From: Psychrobacter pacificensis
GTDB lineage: Bacteria; Pseudomonadota; Gammaproteobacteria; Pseudomonadales; Moraxellaceae
DNA: 64,000 bases
Assembly (NCBI RefSeq): GCF_900101915.1
Contig: NZ_FNAL01000003.1
Span: 25,776-89,775 of the forward strand
Direction: 5' to 3'
Shown piece by piece: positions 1-9,482 of this stretch. The notes below the pieces were generated by a model. The model searched no databases, had not been told where the DNA came from, and saw only the letters and a program-made list of their open reading frames with translations. The position numbers were made by a program, and so were the translations under genes. Numbering within the stretch: the stretch's first letter is position 1; every line of letters starts with the position of its first letter.

Positions 1-866
1 GTGCGCTTACTGGTATCTCGACCAACTTGGCAAAATATGCTGTCAATATCGGTCTAACACCACTCGCGTTTTTGTTTTGGTCGATCACTGGCGCGGCCAT
101 TATTTTACTAATCGTTGCTCTTATCAAACAAGAGATACCGCCTATTAGTGCCCGTAGTATCGAGTATTATTTTGTCGCCGCCTTTGTTAGCGTGGCGGCT
201 GCCAATTTACTGCTCTTTTCGGCCATTCCTCATGTTGGGGCAGGGTTTGTTGCCCTCATTATTTGCTTACCCCCACTGCTAACGTATCTTGGCGCACTGC
301 TGCTACGTATGGAGCGTTTTTATCTCATTCGTGCGCTTGGCGTAGTGGCGGCGCTTCTTGGCGCAGGGGTGTTGGCTATTCATAAGCTTTCTGCGCCAGA
401 ATCTAGTGTCTTCTGGATTTTAATCGCGCTGTGCGGGCCAGTGCTACTCGCCATTGGTAATATCTATCGGACATTACGCTGGCCTGACAATGCTTCATCT
501 AGTGCGCTTGCACCCGGCATGCTAGTTGCGGCGTCGCTGTTGTTAGGTTTGTTTAGTGCGTTCTCTGATTTTTCTGTCGCGATATCTTTGGATGCTTGGC
601 TGCTGCTAGGATTGATAGTCGTACAAGCGTGGGTGTTTGCTGGTCAGTTTTTCTTATTATTTCTTTTGCAAAAAACAGGGGGGCCTGTATTGCTCAGTTT
701 ACTAGGGGCGGTTGGGGCTGTCGTTGGTGTACCGATTGCGATATTTTTGCAGGGAGAGCGTCCACCTGAGGGGTTGTTTTTGGGGGCATCTTTGATAACT
801 ATCGGCGTGGGGCTGGTGACATGGGGCGGCGTAAAAATGGCGATAATAATAACAAAAGAAGAATGA
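1..866 (+). CDS. EamA/DMT-family permease, 5' end outside window
   Basis: An inner-membrane transporter of the drug/metabolite (EamA) superfamily; substrate unknown. The reading frame is open from base 3, so the visible 279 residues from the TTG at 27 are only the C-terminal part and the true start lies upstream of the window. About eight or nine hydrophobic helices separated by short loops are visible, with the second EamA repeat beginning near the middle. The sequence ends in a short charged tail (KKEE type) as is usual for the family. A gap of about 180 bases with no gene follows. Family assignment is from the hydrophobic pattern and small-residue-rich helices; no substrate can be inferred. 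Confidence 0.8.
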   Translation, partial: ALTGISTNLAKYAVNIGLTPLAFLFWSITGAAIILLIVALIKQEIPPISARSIEYYFVAAFVSVAAANLLLFSAIPHVGAGFVALIICLPPLLTYLGALLLRMERFYLIRALGVVAALLGAGVLAIHKLSAPESSVFWILIALCGPVLLAIGNIYRTLRWPDNASSSALAPGMLVAASLLLGLFSAFSDFSVAISLDAWLLLGLIVVQAWVFAGQFFLLFLLQKTGGPVLLSLLGAVGAVVGVPIAIFLQGERPPEGLFLGASLITIGVGLVTWGGVKMAIIITKEE

Positions 867-1046
867 GAGACAGCTTAGCAAGTGGGAAAAAGAGTCAGTA
901 CGTCAGTCAGTATTGTATGATCTTGCAAGTATTTGATATCTCATCTGAATGACTCTTAGGATCTATATTGATTCAATAACTAGTTACGATTCTCTCAAAT
1001 CAGTTTTTGTGAATAGGGCAAAAAAGGAGTATAAGTATCGTGGTTA

Positions 1047-2828
1047 TTGTTGTCATGGGTTCAAGCTATGAATGCAGCCGCACGTTATCGATTATTGAAT
1101 AATGTTACGATTCTGATTAGTGTCATCGCGGTAGCTATTGCCTTATTGGATAGTGGCTTTACGTTGCCCATTTGGCTCCAACAAGTGTTTCATATTTTTT
1201 ACTTGGTCGTTATTTTGCTCAGCTTTGTGGTGACGGTTGGCCGTTATCTCTACACAAAAAAACCGCGAACGCTCAATAAAGTTGCTATTTTTGATGCTTT
1301 TACCAGTATCGCGATTGTCATTTTACTTACCGCGCATTTCACTGATTTGGTGCGTTCTGGCTTGGACGCCGCCGTTGATGGTTTTGTCGCGATAAAAATC
1401 GCCGTGTTTGTCACCTTTATCCGTGAACTCTCTGATCATAATTTCAATCTCAATCGCACCTTTTTGCATCCTGCACAGTTTTTTATTTTAAGTTTCTTAG
1501 CCGTTGTGCTGGTTGGTGCTTTGCTCCTAATGATGCCCAATGCGACAACGCAGCCTTTATCCTTTATTGATGCGCTCTTTACCGCGACCAGTGCGGTTTG
1601 TGTGACAGGGCTTATTGTGGTGGATACGGCAACCTATTTTACGACGTTTGGCCAAGTCATTATTATGGGACTGATACAGATTGGTGGCTTGGGTATTTTG
1701 ACGTTTGTGACTTACTTTAGTTACTTCTTTAAGGGCGGCGTCAGCTACGAGACGCAAGCGAGTATTAGCGAGATGTCTTATATGCGCGGCATGGGCAATG
1801 TGGTGTCGACACTTAAGTCTATTTTATACGTGACATTCGCCGTTGAGGCGGTGGCGGCGGCACTCATTTATATCAGCATTTATGATATGCCTGATATGAA
1901 CTGGTCTGAGCAATTGTTTTTTTCGGTCTTTCATGCGATATCCGCTTTTTGTAATGCTGGGTTTTCGACCTTTAGTGCTGGCATGTATGACGATTCGCTA
2001 CGTTTTAATTATCCATTGCAGCTTATCATTGCGATGACCTTTATCTTTGGCGGTATGGGCTTCACCATTGTGGTCAATGTGCTGCGGTATTTGCGTCATC
2101 GCGCTGAGCGACTGATATATCGCAATGACCGGCACCATATTTATCAGCCTTGGTTGCTGAATATCAACAGCCGTATTACCTTGATTACGACTGGGGCGTT
2201 ATTGTTGACTGGTCTGGTTGGGGTGATGGTATTTGAATACAACAATGTACTCGCTGACCATACCAGCTTTTTCGGTAAGCTTATCACAGGGTTTTTTACG
2301 GCTGCCACGCCGCGAACCGCAGGATTCAATGTCATTGATATGGGTGAACTGACTTTTCCAACGGTCATGCTAACGATATTTTTGATGTGGATTGGGGCGT
2401 CGCCCAACTCAACGGGTGGAGGTATCAAGACCAGTACCTTTGCGATTGCGCTATTAAATACACTGAGCTTAGCACGCGGACAAACAAAGATAGAAGTCTT
2501 CAAGCGTCAGATTGCGGATATTTCAGTCCGCCGCGCGTTCTCTATTATATGGTTGTCATTATTGGTCATCGGTACGGGTGTGACGCTGATTAGTTATGAT
2601 CAGCCAGAGCTTGATTTGATCAAAGTGGTATTTGAATGTTTCTCAGCTTATAGCACGGTTGGGCTAAGTTTAAACCTGACAGCAGACTTATCGGATTTTA
2701 GTAAAGTGGTGGTGTCGGTCATCATGTTTGTTGGACGGGTCAGTATGCTGACGATATTTATTGCGCTACTCAAAAACATGCGCCAACGCAATTATCGCTA
2801 TCCGACTGAGGAAATCACGATTAACTAA
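1047..2828 (+). CDS. ktrB: KtrB/TrkH-type potassium channel subunit
   Basis: Membrane-spanning, ion-conducting subunit of a Ktr/Trk potassium uptake system. The four selectivity-filter loops are visible in order: SAVCVTGLIVVDT, SAFCNAGFST, TPRTAGFNVID and CFSAYSTVGLSL, each with the conserved glycine; GGGIKTSTFA follows the third. At 593 residues it is longer than the shortest KtrB proteins because about 140 N-terminal residues add extra hydrophobic helices. The start is uncertain: TTG at 1047 or ATG at 1068; an AAGGAG lies at 1024-1029, rather far from either. The regulatory subunit gene follows 78 bases later, so the two probably form one transcript. Confidence 0.88.
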   Translation: MLSWVQAMNAAARYRLLNNVTILISVIAVAIALLDSGFTLPIWLQQVFHIFYLVVILLSFVVTVGRYLYTKKPRTLNKVAIFDAFTSIAIVILLTAHFTDLVRSGLDAAVDGFVAIKIAVFVTFIRELSDHNFNLNRTFLHPAQFFILSFLAVVLVGALLLMMPNATTQPLSFIDALFTATSAVCVTGLIVVDTATYFTTFGQVIIMGLIQIGGLGILTFVTYFSYFFKGGVSYETQASISEMSYMRGMGNVVSTLKSILYVTFAVEAVAAALIYISIYDMPDMNWSEQLFFSVFHAISAFCNAGFSTFSAGMYDDSLRFNYPLQLIIAMTFIFGGMGFTIVVNVLRYLRHRAERLIYRNDRHHIYQPWLLNINSRITLITTGALLLTGLVGVMVFEYNNVLADHTSFFGKLITGFFTAATPRTAGFNVIDMGELTFPTVMLTIFLMWIGASPNSTGGGIKTSTFAIALLNTLSLARGQTKIEVFKRQIADISVRRAFSIIWLSLLVIGTGVTLISYDQPELDLIKVVFECFSAYSTVGLSLNLTADLSDFSKVVVSVIMFVGRVSMLTIFIALLKNMRQRNYRYPTEEITIN

Positions 2829-2906
2829 CTTATGATAAATAGACGGTTTTATGTGCAAAAACAGGGAAACTTAGAGTAAAAGATACTAAAAAAGGTCATA
2901 AAATTT

Positions 2907-3608
2907 ATGAAATATATCATCGTAGGGTTGGGGAATTTTGGGGCGTCACTGGGAGCAGCATTGACCCGCCAAGGTCACGAAGTGATTGCCATTGACAGCA
3001 GCATGCAACGAGTAGAAGCCTATAAGGAGGTCATCTCTCATACGCTCTGTATGGATGCCACGGATGAGTATACCGTGAGCGGATTACCGATTGTCGATAC
3101 CGACACCGTCATTGTCGCTATTGGAGAGGATCAAGGCGCCAACGTGATGGCAACGGCGTTATTCAAGACGCTAAAAGCAAAACGTTTGATCAGCCGTAGC
3201 ATCAATCCGCTGCATAAAAAAGTCTTACAAGCCATTGGTGTCGATGACATTATTTACCCTGAAAAAGAAGCAGCCAATCGCTGGGCCAAACGACTGTCAC
3301 TAAGTCATTTTGTTGATTCGTTTGAGTTAAGCGATAACTTTAGTATGGTTGAGATTAAAATTCCAAATGTGTTGATCGGCAAGACGGTTGAGGAGTTGCG
3401 GTTGGAGCAAAAATTCAATATCCGATTGCTTAGTACCTTGCGCTATGAGTATTATGAAGACAGCTTTGGTCGTACCCAGACCAAACCTAGCGTGCAAGGT
3501 CTGGCCACGCCTGATCAAATATTGCAAGACCGTGATGTATTGGTCATTTATGGCGCAAACAAATACATCAACCAGTTCTTACGTAGCGTGGGTGTGAAAA
3601 TCAAATAA
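2907..3608 (+). CDS. ktrA: KtrA-type regulatory NAD(H)/nucleotide-binding subunit (TrkA-N, RCK)
   Basis: Cytoplasmic gating subunit for the KtrB-like channel encoded just upstream. The N-terminus (MKYIIVGLGNFGASLG) is a Rossmann nucleotide-binding motif of the TrkA-N/RCK domain, with an acidic residue (AIDSS) at the end of the second strand. Residues from about 140 to the end form the TrkA-C-like half. At 233 residues it is a single-RCK protein like KtrA, not the doubled TrkA. The pairing with a channel subunit in the same direction supports a two-gene potassium uptake system used in osmotic or pH adaptation. Confidence 0.88.
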   Translation: MKYIIVGLGNFGASLGAALTRQGHEVIAIDSSMQRVEAYKEVISHTLCMDATDEYTVSGLPIVDTDTVIVAIGEDQGANVMATALFKTLKAKRLISRSINPLHKKVLQAIGVDDIIYPEKEAANRWAKRLSLSHFVDSFELSDNFSMVEIKIPNVLIGKTVEELRLEQKFNIRLLSTLRYEYYEDSFGRTQTKPSVQGLATPDQILQDRDVLVIYGANKYINQFLRSVGVKIK

Positions 3609-3651
3609 CGGCTTGCAATCGCAGTGACATGAAAAGGGACAGGGGAAGTTT

Positions 3652-4194
3652 ATGAATAAGCGCAGTATGTCCGTTCTATTGGTCGCTGTTATCGTCTTGC
3701 TGTCAGGCTGTGATCCGTCTGCGCAAGATCCAAATGTTCTTATGTCCGAGCACCAACAAGATCCGATTGAAGCGTTAGAGGTGACCTCCGATGTAGATCG
3801 TAGCGAGTTTAATTACAAAGAAACCTTTTATGTACCGATTTATTCTGATATCTATACCGATAGAGACAATCGCAAAGTACTACTGTCAGCAACGCTGAGT
3901 GTGCGCAATACCACGCTGAAAAAATCACTGTATATTAATAAAATTGATTATTATGATACGGATGGGGCATTGGTAAAGTCGTATCTAAGCAAACCCATCG
4001 AGCTATCAGCGATGGCCACGCTCAACTACATCGTCGAAAAAGAAGAAGATAAAGGCGGGTCGGGTGCTAACTTCATTATCGAGGTTGAAGGTGTCGATGA
4101 AACCGTCAGACCAGTGATTGAGGCGGTCATGATTGGGAATTTTAGTAATAAAGGATTTGCCTTTAGTACAGAAGGTACGCCAGTAATACATTAA
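3652..4194 (+). CDS. DUF3124 lipoprotein
   Basis: Predicted outer-envelope lipoprotein of 180 residues. The N-terminus has a basic start, a hydrophobic stretch and a lipobox ending LLSGC, so Cys20 is the likely lipidated residue. The rest (YVPIYSDIYTD, LSVRNTTL, INKIDYYDTDG, FIIEVEG) matches the pattern of DUF3124 proteins, whose role is unknown. A good ribosome binding site (GGGGAAG) precedes ATG 3652. It lies 43 bases after ktrA in the same direction and may be co-transcribed, but nothing shows a link to potassium transport. Confidence 0.78.
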   Translation: MNKRSMSVLLVAVIVLLSGCDPSAQDPNVLMSEHQQDPIEALEVTSDVDRSEFNYKETFYVPIYSDIYTDRDNRKVLLSATLSVRNTTLKKSLYINKIDYYDTDGALVKSYLSKPIELSAMATLNYIVEKEEDKGGSGANFIIEVEGVDETVRPVIEAVMIGNFSNKGFAFSTEGTPVIH

Positions 4195-4261
4195 AGGAAT
4201 GTATTCAGTGAAGTAATAAATAACAAGGAAAGTTTAATTTAATTCAATTCAAGGAAGCGTT

Positions 4262-4675
4262 ATGTCTGCAACCAAAGAAGAAATCAGCGCCTTTATGGCG
4301 TTAGAGTTTCCACAAACCAAATGCATCGTCGAAGCAGTCAGTGAAAATGGTGCGACTTTATCACACGAGATTGGCATCGATGAGCTACGTCCTGGTGGCA
4401 CAGTGTCAGGACCTGTCATGATGGCCGTCGCTGACGTCGCCATCTATGTTGCGATACTCGGGAAAATCGGTATCGTGCCATTGACAGTGACGACGAGTCT
4501 GACTATCAATTTTTTGCGTAAACCATCAGCAGATGCACGTATTATCGCTGAATGTACCTTACTCAAAGTAGGGCGAGCCTTAATAGTGGGCGAGGTCTCT
4601 CTGTATTCAGAAGGCTCAGACGATGTCGTGGCTCATGTCGTCGGCACCTATTCTGTACCGCCCAAGCGTATCTAA
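4262..4675 (+). CDS. PaaI-type hotdog-fold thioesterase
   Basis: Small (137 aa) acyl-CoA thioesterase-like protein of the PaaI/YiiD hotdog family. The central region LRPGGTVSGPVMMAVADVAIY fits the family pattern in which an Asn/Asp/Glu near the helix start polarises the thioester, followed by strands TTSLTINFLRKP. It starts at ATG 4262 after AAGGAAG. The substrate is unknown; such enzymes often hydrolyse aromatic or medium-chain acyl-CoA. It stands alone, with a decayed cytochrome gene converging on it from the right. Confidence 0.75.
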   Translation: MSATKEEISAFMALEFPQTKCIVEAVSENGATLSHEIGIDELRPGGTVSGPVMMAVADVAIYVAILGKIGIVPLTVTTSLTINFLRKPSADARIIAECTLLKVGRALIVGEVSLYSEGSDDVVAHVVGTYSVPPKRI

Positions 4676-4721
4676 AACGCTATGTAAGCGCTTGGGTACG
4701 TTATAAGATAGCGAGCGTCTT

Positions 4722-5608
4722 CTAATCGCTCGGGTCTGACCCTGGTGGAAAATCATGGCGTAGCTGCGCCACATTAGCAGTCGTAACCGTGTCAGTGAAA
4801 TTGTTCAAATCGCTATGTACGTACTGTGTAACGGCTGCTATTTGTGCATCATTCATCATACTATGGAACGATGGTATCCCGCGCAGACCATTTATTAACA
4901 CCCTAATAATATAGTATTTCGATTGCATTTTACTGTTGTTGGCCAGCGACGGATAGTAGCCAGCGCCGTATGCACCGTCACCTTTTTGCATATGGCAACC
5001 TGCACAAGAGTCGTCATAGCGTTTTTTGAGTCCTGCGCGGTTTTCGGTAGAGGGCACGTTGATGACATTCCATGCCAGCATTAAGCTACGGATATTCAAC
5101 GGGAAAGGCAGGTGTGTGGTTTTTTTCAGGGGGGTTGTCTACGATAGGTACGGTCTGAAAATAAGCAAATAATGCACTGACATCGTCATCTGTCAGGCCA
5201 TGATAGGACGGGTAAGGCATCGCAGGATAAATCTGATGATTTGGCGCCCGACCTTTGCGTAAGGCTTTTTTAAAATCGGCCTCATTATAGTTGCCAATAC
5301 CATAGCGCGTCGATGGTGTGATATTGGTCGAGTAGATATTGCCAATCGCCGTATCAATCGGCACGCCGCCACTATAGTCTTCACGGTGGCAGGTCATACA
5401 GTCAGCGGTAAGCGCTGCGGTTGGCAAGCGCACTATTAGCGGGGCTGACATTTGGTAGGGTTATTCTGTTAGGCAAAGTGTCCATTGGCAAACTGACCGC
5501 CTCTGCCATCGCAGCGGTAGAGAGTACGCTAAGTCCAAATATCAATGTCAATGCTGGCATAACGGCACAAAGTGGTTTCATAACGTCCTTATAGTGCTGA
5601 TAAATCAT
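4722..5608 (-). pseudogene. Decayed multi-haem cytochrome c (alcohol/gluconate dehydrogenase cytochrome-subunit type)
   Basis: Three reading frames on the minus strand together give one cytochrome c: signal peptide at 5608-5450 (ending AAMAEA), first haem site CMTCH followed by SGGVPIDTAIGNIYSTNITP and AMPYPSYHGLTDDDV at 5451-5086, then CAGCH and the C-terminus at 5099-4722. Frame changes fall near 5440-5450 (just before haem site 1) and near 5095-5105. Relatives have three CxxCH sites in about 400 residues; here the middle haem segment is missing between LAWNVIN and the last site. At least two frameshifts plus an internal deletion mean it is probably non-functional. Confidence 0.85.
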
Positions 5609-5685
5609 CCCTCATCGCTCATCCTAATATGCCTGCAATTCGCCAGTCGTGTCTAGCAAAATAACGCAACGTGATATCTATCATT

Positions 5686-6480
5686 CTAAGTGCTTGAGGT
5701 TTCAGTACCAAGCAAGCTAGTGGCTGTGTCGGCATATTTTTTACTGGCGCTTTTGGCTTTTGCCTTTATCGAATCTTTAAAGAATAGCGTCGCAAGCGCA
5801 CACGCTATCGTCAGTGATAGCAGCATCGAGACCAAAGTATGACTAAAAAAATGATCGCCAAATAGCATTTTATACAGCCCCATGCTCCAGCCTAAGAGCG
5901 TGACTATTTTTAGTATTTGATAACGGTGCTTTTTGAGTGTTGGCAAAAAAGCCAATCCATATAAGGAGAATCCTGCGCTGGCGTGAGCGGCAGGAAAACA
6001 TTTGGCAGGCGTTGCGGCAACCATGTTTTGCCACAGATTGAGATAAGGCAACTCACCGCCAAAAATTACCAAGTCATTCGGGCAGCTCACATGGGTGACG
6101 CCTTTTAATGTGGCAATGGTAGCCGGTACAATCGCTAATACCAGCAGTAGATAGCCGATCTCCCGAATTGGTAAAGGAAGCAGAAATTTATCGAATTTAC
6201 GGCGATGCTGTGAGGCAAGGTCGGGCAAAGGTTGTTGATATTTTATAATTAACACTGCTATGAGGTAGACCGCCAGTAGGATCAGTAGGGCTTTGGGCAA
6301 ATCATAAAAGATAAACGCATAAGGCTGCGCGCCTTTTTCTAGTAGCCAGTGTCCATGGCTATAAAAAAGCTCACTGATGCGTATGTCTAACTGACTATGT
6401 TCAAACACCAACGTAGCGAGGATGGTCAAACACAGTAATTTTAGCCAGTCCCAAGCCATTGAGTGGTTTTCTAAAGTCAT
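5686..6480 (-). CDS. PAP2-superfamily membrane phosphatase
   Basis: Integral-membrane phosphatase of the PAP2 (type-2 phosphatidic acid phosphatase) superfamily, 264 residues from ATG 6480, chosen because AGAGG lies six bases upstream; a TTG at 6495 is the longer alternative. Several transmembrane helices are visible, with the motif KCFPAAHASAGFSLYG standing for the family PSGH motif and GDHFFSHTLVSM for the last histidine motif. Ser-to-Ala in the PSGH equivalent is seen in some relatives. It follows dgkA on the same strand, in an envelope-lipid neighbourhood (eptA, dgkA), so a lipid phosphate or undecaprenyl pyrophosphate substrate is plausible but inferred. Confidence 0.72.
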   Translation of the reverse strand: MTLENHSMAWDWLKLLCLTILATLVFEHSQLDIRISELFYSHGHWLLEKGAQPYAFIFYDLPKALLILLAVYLIAVLIIKYQQPLPDLASQHRRKFDKFLLPLPIREIGYLLLVLAIVPATIATLKGVTHVSCPNDLVIFGGELPYLNLWQNMVAATPAKCFPAAHASAGFSLYGLAFLPTLKKHRYQILKIVTLLGWSMGLYKMLFGDHFFSHTLVSMLLSLTIACALATLFFKDSIKAKAKSASKKYADTATSLLGTETSST

Positions 6481-6572
6481 GGATACCTCTGGCAATGTAT
6501 AGTAAGTAAGAACGTATAATAAATAGGATAGCTTCTAGCGTGATTATTGATCAGTGCCTGTGATAGATGTCT

Positions 6573-7043
6573 TTATAAAAAGACAGACAACGCCATGAGC
6601 CATAAAATTGTTAATAGACATAACGACACGAACTGCGCCGCCGAGCCAACATCTTTTGCGATTTTTGCGAGTGGATGCTTGGCGGTTGATGTGTGATCGA
6701 CGCAAGCTTCGATACCCGTGTTAATCAGCTCAACAATTAAAGATAAAAAAGACGCGAGCACTAGCATCATTTTTATACCAAGCGTAAAAGGCATCATAAT
6801 GACAGCGGCAAGCAGGACAACATTGAGCCACACGACTTGTCGAAAAGCCGCCTCAAATTTGTATGCTGCCTTAAATCCGTCCATTGAATAGCCAGCAGCT
6901 TTTATAATTCGGTAAAAGCCCGTTTTGCCTTTTGCGCTTTCTGCAAAGCTATCAGGCGTGAGCGCACTGTGATGTGCTGCCTGCTTGATAGAGCAATGCT
7001 TGGCTGACTCGTCTTCAAGATTAATAGGAGTAATTTTATTCAT
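6573..7043 (-). CDS. dgkA: Diacylglycerol kinase
   Basis: Small trimeric inner-membrane kinase that phosphorylates diacylglycerol to phosphatidic acid. The family signatures are clear: GFKAAYKFEAAFRQ in the amphipathic helix, then three membrane helices, with VELINTGIEACVDH carrying the catalytic/metal-binding glutamates and KDVGSAAQFVS in the last helix. The protein has 156 residues, about 35 more than usual, because of a polar N-terminal extension. A PmrA-type direct repeat lies about 105 bases upstream. DgkA recycles diacylglycerol released when EptA transfers phosphoethanolamine from phosphatidylethanolamine, which fits eptA nearby. Confidence 0.93.
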   Translation of the reverse strand: MNKITPINLEDESAKHCSIKQAAHHSALTPDSFAESAKGKTGFYRIIKAAGYSMDGFKAAYKFEAAFRQVVWLNVVLLAAVIMMPFTLGIKMMLVLASFLSLIVELINTGIEACVDHTSTAKHPLAKIAKDVGSAAQFVSLCLLTILWLMALSVFL

Positions 7044-7148
7044 ATAGAATTCTTAATGATCTATTAATATCAAGATGCGCTTTCGGTTTTGCGTGACCAA
7101 AAAAACAGTCAAGCAAAGTCGATATAGCCTAAGTATAAGACGAGCGAG

Positions 7149-7165
7149 ATTAAGAAAACGTTAAG
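7149..7165 (-). promoter_or_regulatory. PmrA-type direct-repeat box upstream of dgkA
   Basis: On the minus strand the site reads CTTAAC-GTTTT-CTTAAT, two hexamers separated by five bases, matching the YTTAAK-N5-YTTAAK pattern of PmrA/QseB-type OmpR-family regulators. It sits between the histidine kinase stop and dgkA, about 105 bases before the dgkA ATG. The matching box upstream of eptA supports a shared regulator. Binding is inferred. Confidence 0.55.
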
Positions 7166-7282
7166 AGCGTAAGCAGGAATGAGAATAAAGAATGATTCGG
7201 ACAAATGGCACAAATGGCATTGCCCGCCAGTTCAGTGGGCAACGGTTAAATAGAAATTGTGGTGATAGTAAGCGAAGTACGG

Positions 7283-8710
7283 TTATTTATAATAAATAAT
7301 AAAAGTGCTGCCGCCAGACGGATTGGCTTGATGGGTCAGCTGCCAGCCCATATGAGACATGATGCGTTGTACGATACTTAGCCCCAAACCTGAGCCTTCA
7401 ACCTTGTGATTGATATCATTTTCTGGTGACAAGGCTGTGCCTGTACCCTCGTCTTGATAGTCATGAGTTAGGCGCTCAAAGCGCTCATACAGCAGCGGCA
7501 TCATCGCCTCAGGAATCCCAAGACCAGTATCAGTTACCATGATTTTTTCGTCATCGATAGTGACGGTGACTTCGCCATCATCGGTATACTGAAACGCATT
7601 TTTTATCAAATTGCCGAGTGCCATTTTTAATAGCTCAGGACGCACATAGGCGCTATATTCTTGCTCAGCGACTATTTGACACGTGACCGTTTTATAGCGC
7701 AGCAAATAGGTCAATCGCTGCACCTCGGCTAAGGCAATGCTATTGATAGAAGTTTGCGGTGCATCTAGCTTTTCAGGGGCGCGCGAAAGTAAGAGCAGGG
7801 CGGTGATAATCTCAGAGGTCTCACGGGCGGTAGTGCCAATCCGATTGGTAAACTCGTTCAGATGACTGTCTGCTGGTAATTGCGAGGCCAGCACTTCAAA
7901 GGCACCCATGATGATGGTTAAGGGCGTGCGCAGCTCATGGCTGACATCACCAGTAAACAGTTGCTCGCGCTTTAGATACTGCTCAAGTTTATGGTTTTTT
8001 TCATCGATAGCTCGCGCCAATACGCCCACCTCAGAGGGCAAGTGCGTGAGTTCCGTTAGGTTGCTATGATCCGTTTCGACGGCTTTTTTTAAATCGAGTA
8101 AAGGCTTGATGATTTGTTTGGAGGACAAATGAGAGAATATGGCAGCGATAAGCAAACTTAAAATGACCGCCACTTTTAGTGTATCCGCAAATATATCTTC
8201 TAAGTTTTCAAAGATTTCTAAAACAGGGTAGTGACTCATCACCATCTCAACCCCTTCCAAGTACGTCAAAATGTAAGTCTGATTGTCTTGTTGATAGGCG
8301 AAAAAATGAAGGTTGCCGTGGGTTTTGCCAGACTCACCGTCTATAGTGACAGACTTCTCTTGCACCGTTGCCGTTGCTGTTATTTGCAGGTTGGTAGGGG
8401 CACTATCGTAGCGATAGATCTTGATGCCTGGGTCGGCAGTATAAATAGAGCGATCACCGTACTTTTCTTGGCTGATATCAAGCTGCTGCAACAGCCGACC
8501 CTTAACCAACTCTTGTTCTATTCTGCTCTCTGCGTACAGAAAAATATTGACGAAAGCCCCGCATAGCAACAGCGCGAATATAAAGTATGACAATCGAAAC
8601 TTATTGGCTATCGAGTCTATATTAAACATAGTAAAGAGGTACTTAATCGAAGGAGGCGGTTGATATAGTGCGTGATAGTAGACTGTATGAGGTGCTGCTC
8701 TCTCAGTCAT
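7283..8710 (-). CDS. Sensor histidine kinase (EptA-linked two-component system)
   Basis: Inner-membrane sensor kinase. From the N-terminus: a transmembrane helix near residues 38-58, a periplasmic sensor region to about 175, a second helix near 177-197, a linker, then the H-box FTGDVSHELRTPLT with phospho-acceptor His258, followed by the ATPase domain (NLIKNAF, DTGLGIP, GSGLGLSIV). The start ATG 8710 overlaps the stop of the response regulator gene by four bases (ATGA), which suggests translational coupling and favours this start over a Met at residue 28. Gene order eptA-regulator-kinase resembles pmrCAB of enterobacteria and Acinetobacter and the eptA/dgkA loci of marine gamma-proteobacteria. 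Confidence 0.87.
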   Translation of the reverse strand: MTERAAPHTVYYHALYQPPPSIKYLFTMFNIDSIANKFRLSYFIFALLLCGAFVNIFLYAESRIEQELVKGRLLQQLDISQEKYGDRSIYTADPGIKIYRYDSAPTNLQITATATVQEKSVTIDGESGKTHGNLHFFAYQQDNQTYILTYLEGVEMVMSHYPVLEIFENLEDIFADTLKVAVILSLLIAAIFSHLSSKQIIKPLLDLKKAVETDHSNLTELTHLPSEVGVLARAIDEKNHKLEQYLKREQLFTGDVSHELRTPLTIIMGAFEVLASQLPADSHLNEFTNRIGTTARETSEIITALLLLSRAPEKLDAPQTSINSIALAEVQRLTYLLRYKTVTCQIVAEQEYSAYVRPELLKMALGNLIKNAFQYTDDGEVTVTIDDEKIMVTDTGLGIPEAMMPLLYERFERLTHDYQDEGTGTALSPENDINHKVEGSGLGLSIVQRIMSHMGWQLTHQANPSGGSTFIIYYK

Positions 8711-9408
8711 ACTACCGCGTCTTCTGATTTATTGGGATCGATAATTTGATAACCCACACCAGGCACTGTCACTATCATGGTTTTGTCAAAGGGCTTGTCG
8801 ACCTGCGCCCGCACGCTATGCATATGAGTACGTAGCGCATCACTGCTCGGTATATCTAGACCCCAAACCTTTTCTTCAAGTTCAGTTTTGCTGACGACTC
8901 GCGGTGCGGCACTCATTAGGATATGTAATATCTTAAATCCAGTTGGGGTGAGCTTAATCGACTTTCCTTCGCGCATAATAGTATGCTCACTATTATTTAG
9001 CGATAGCGCGCCCACAGCGATACTGTGTACAAAATGTTCGTCCTCATGACGACGTATGAGTGCTTTGATACGGCACTCTAGCTCAATCAACGAAAATGGC
9101 TTGACCAAATAATCATCAGCACCGCTATCAAAGCCTGCCACTTTATCCAAAATCGTATCGCGAGCAGTGAGCATGAGGACAGGCGTTTTGTCATGCAATT
9201 CTTCTCTGAGTTTCTTACACAGCTTGGTGCCATCCATACCTGGTAGCATCACATCGAGCAATATCACATCATAATGATTGCTTGCGGCGAGCGTTAGCCC
9301 ACTGTAACCATTATGTGCGTTGTCCAGCTCAAAGCCTTTTGGCTCAAAAAACGCATAAATATTGGCCACGATATCGGGGTTGTCTTCAATAACGAGTATC
9401 TTATACAT
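8707..9408 (-). CDS. OmpR-family response regulator (EptA-linked, PmrA/CarR-like)
   Basis: A 233-residue regulator with an N-terminal receiver domain (acidic pair EDN, phospho-acceptor Asp in LLDVMLPGMDG, Lys in DYLVKPF) and a C-terminal winged-helix DNA-binding domain (LTPTGFKIL ... VVSKTELEEKVWG ... VPGVGYQI). It lies between eptA and its kinase on the minus strand and probably controls eptA and dgkA through the CTTAA repeats. The upstream gap (9409-9482) contains two imperfect 18-base repeats at 9417-9452. Orthology to PmrA, VprA/CarR or another member cannot be settled by eye. Confidence 0.88.
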   Translation of the reverse strand: MYKILVIEDNPDIVANIYAFFEPKGFELDNAHNGYSGLTLAASNHYDVILLDVMLPGMDGTKLCKKLREELHDKTPVLMLTARDTILDKVAGFDSGADDYLVKPFSLIELECRIKALIRRHEDEHFVHSIAVGALSLNNSEHTIMREGKSIKLTPTGFKILHILMSAAPRVVSKTELEEKVWGLDIPSSDALRTHMHSVRAQVDKPFDKTMIVTVPGVGYQIIDPNKSEDAVV

Positions 9409-9482
9409 GATGTTAACCTAAAAAATAGTGGCTACCTAAAAGATAGTGATGGCTTAAAGGATGGAGCAATATAAAAATGGAT

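Noticed and set aside
2144..2503. Minus-strand frame inside ktrB
   Set aside because: A shadow of the potassium channel gene; no ribosome binding site and no protein-like family pattern.
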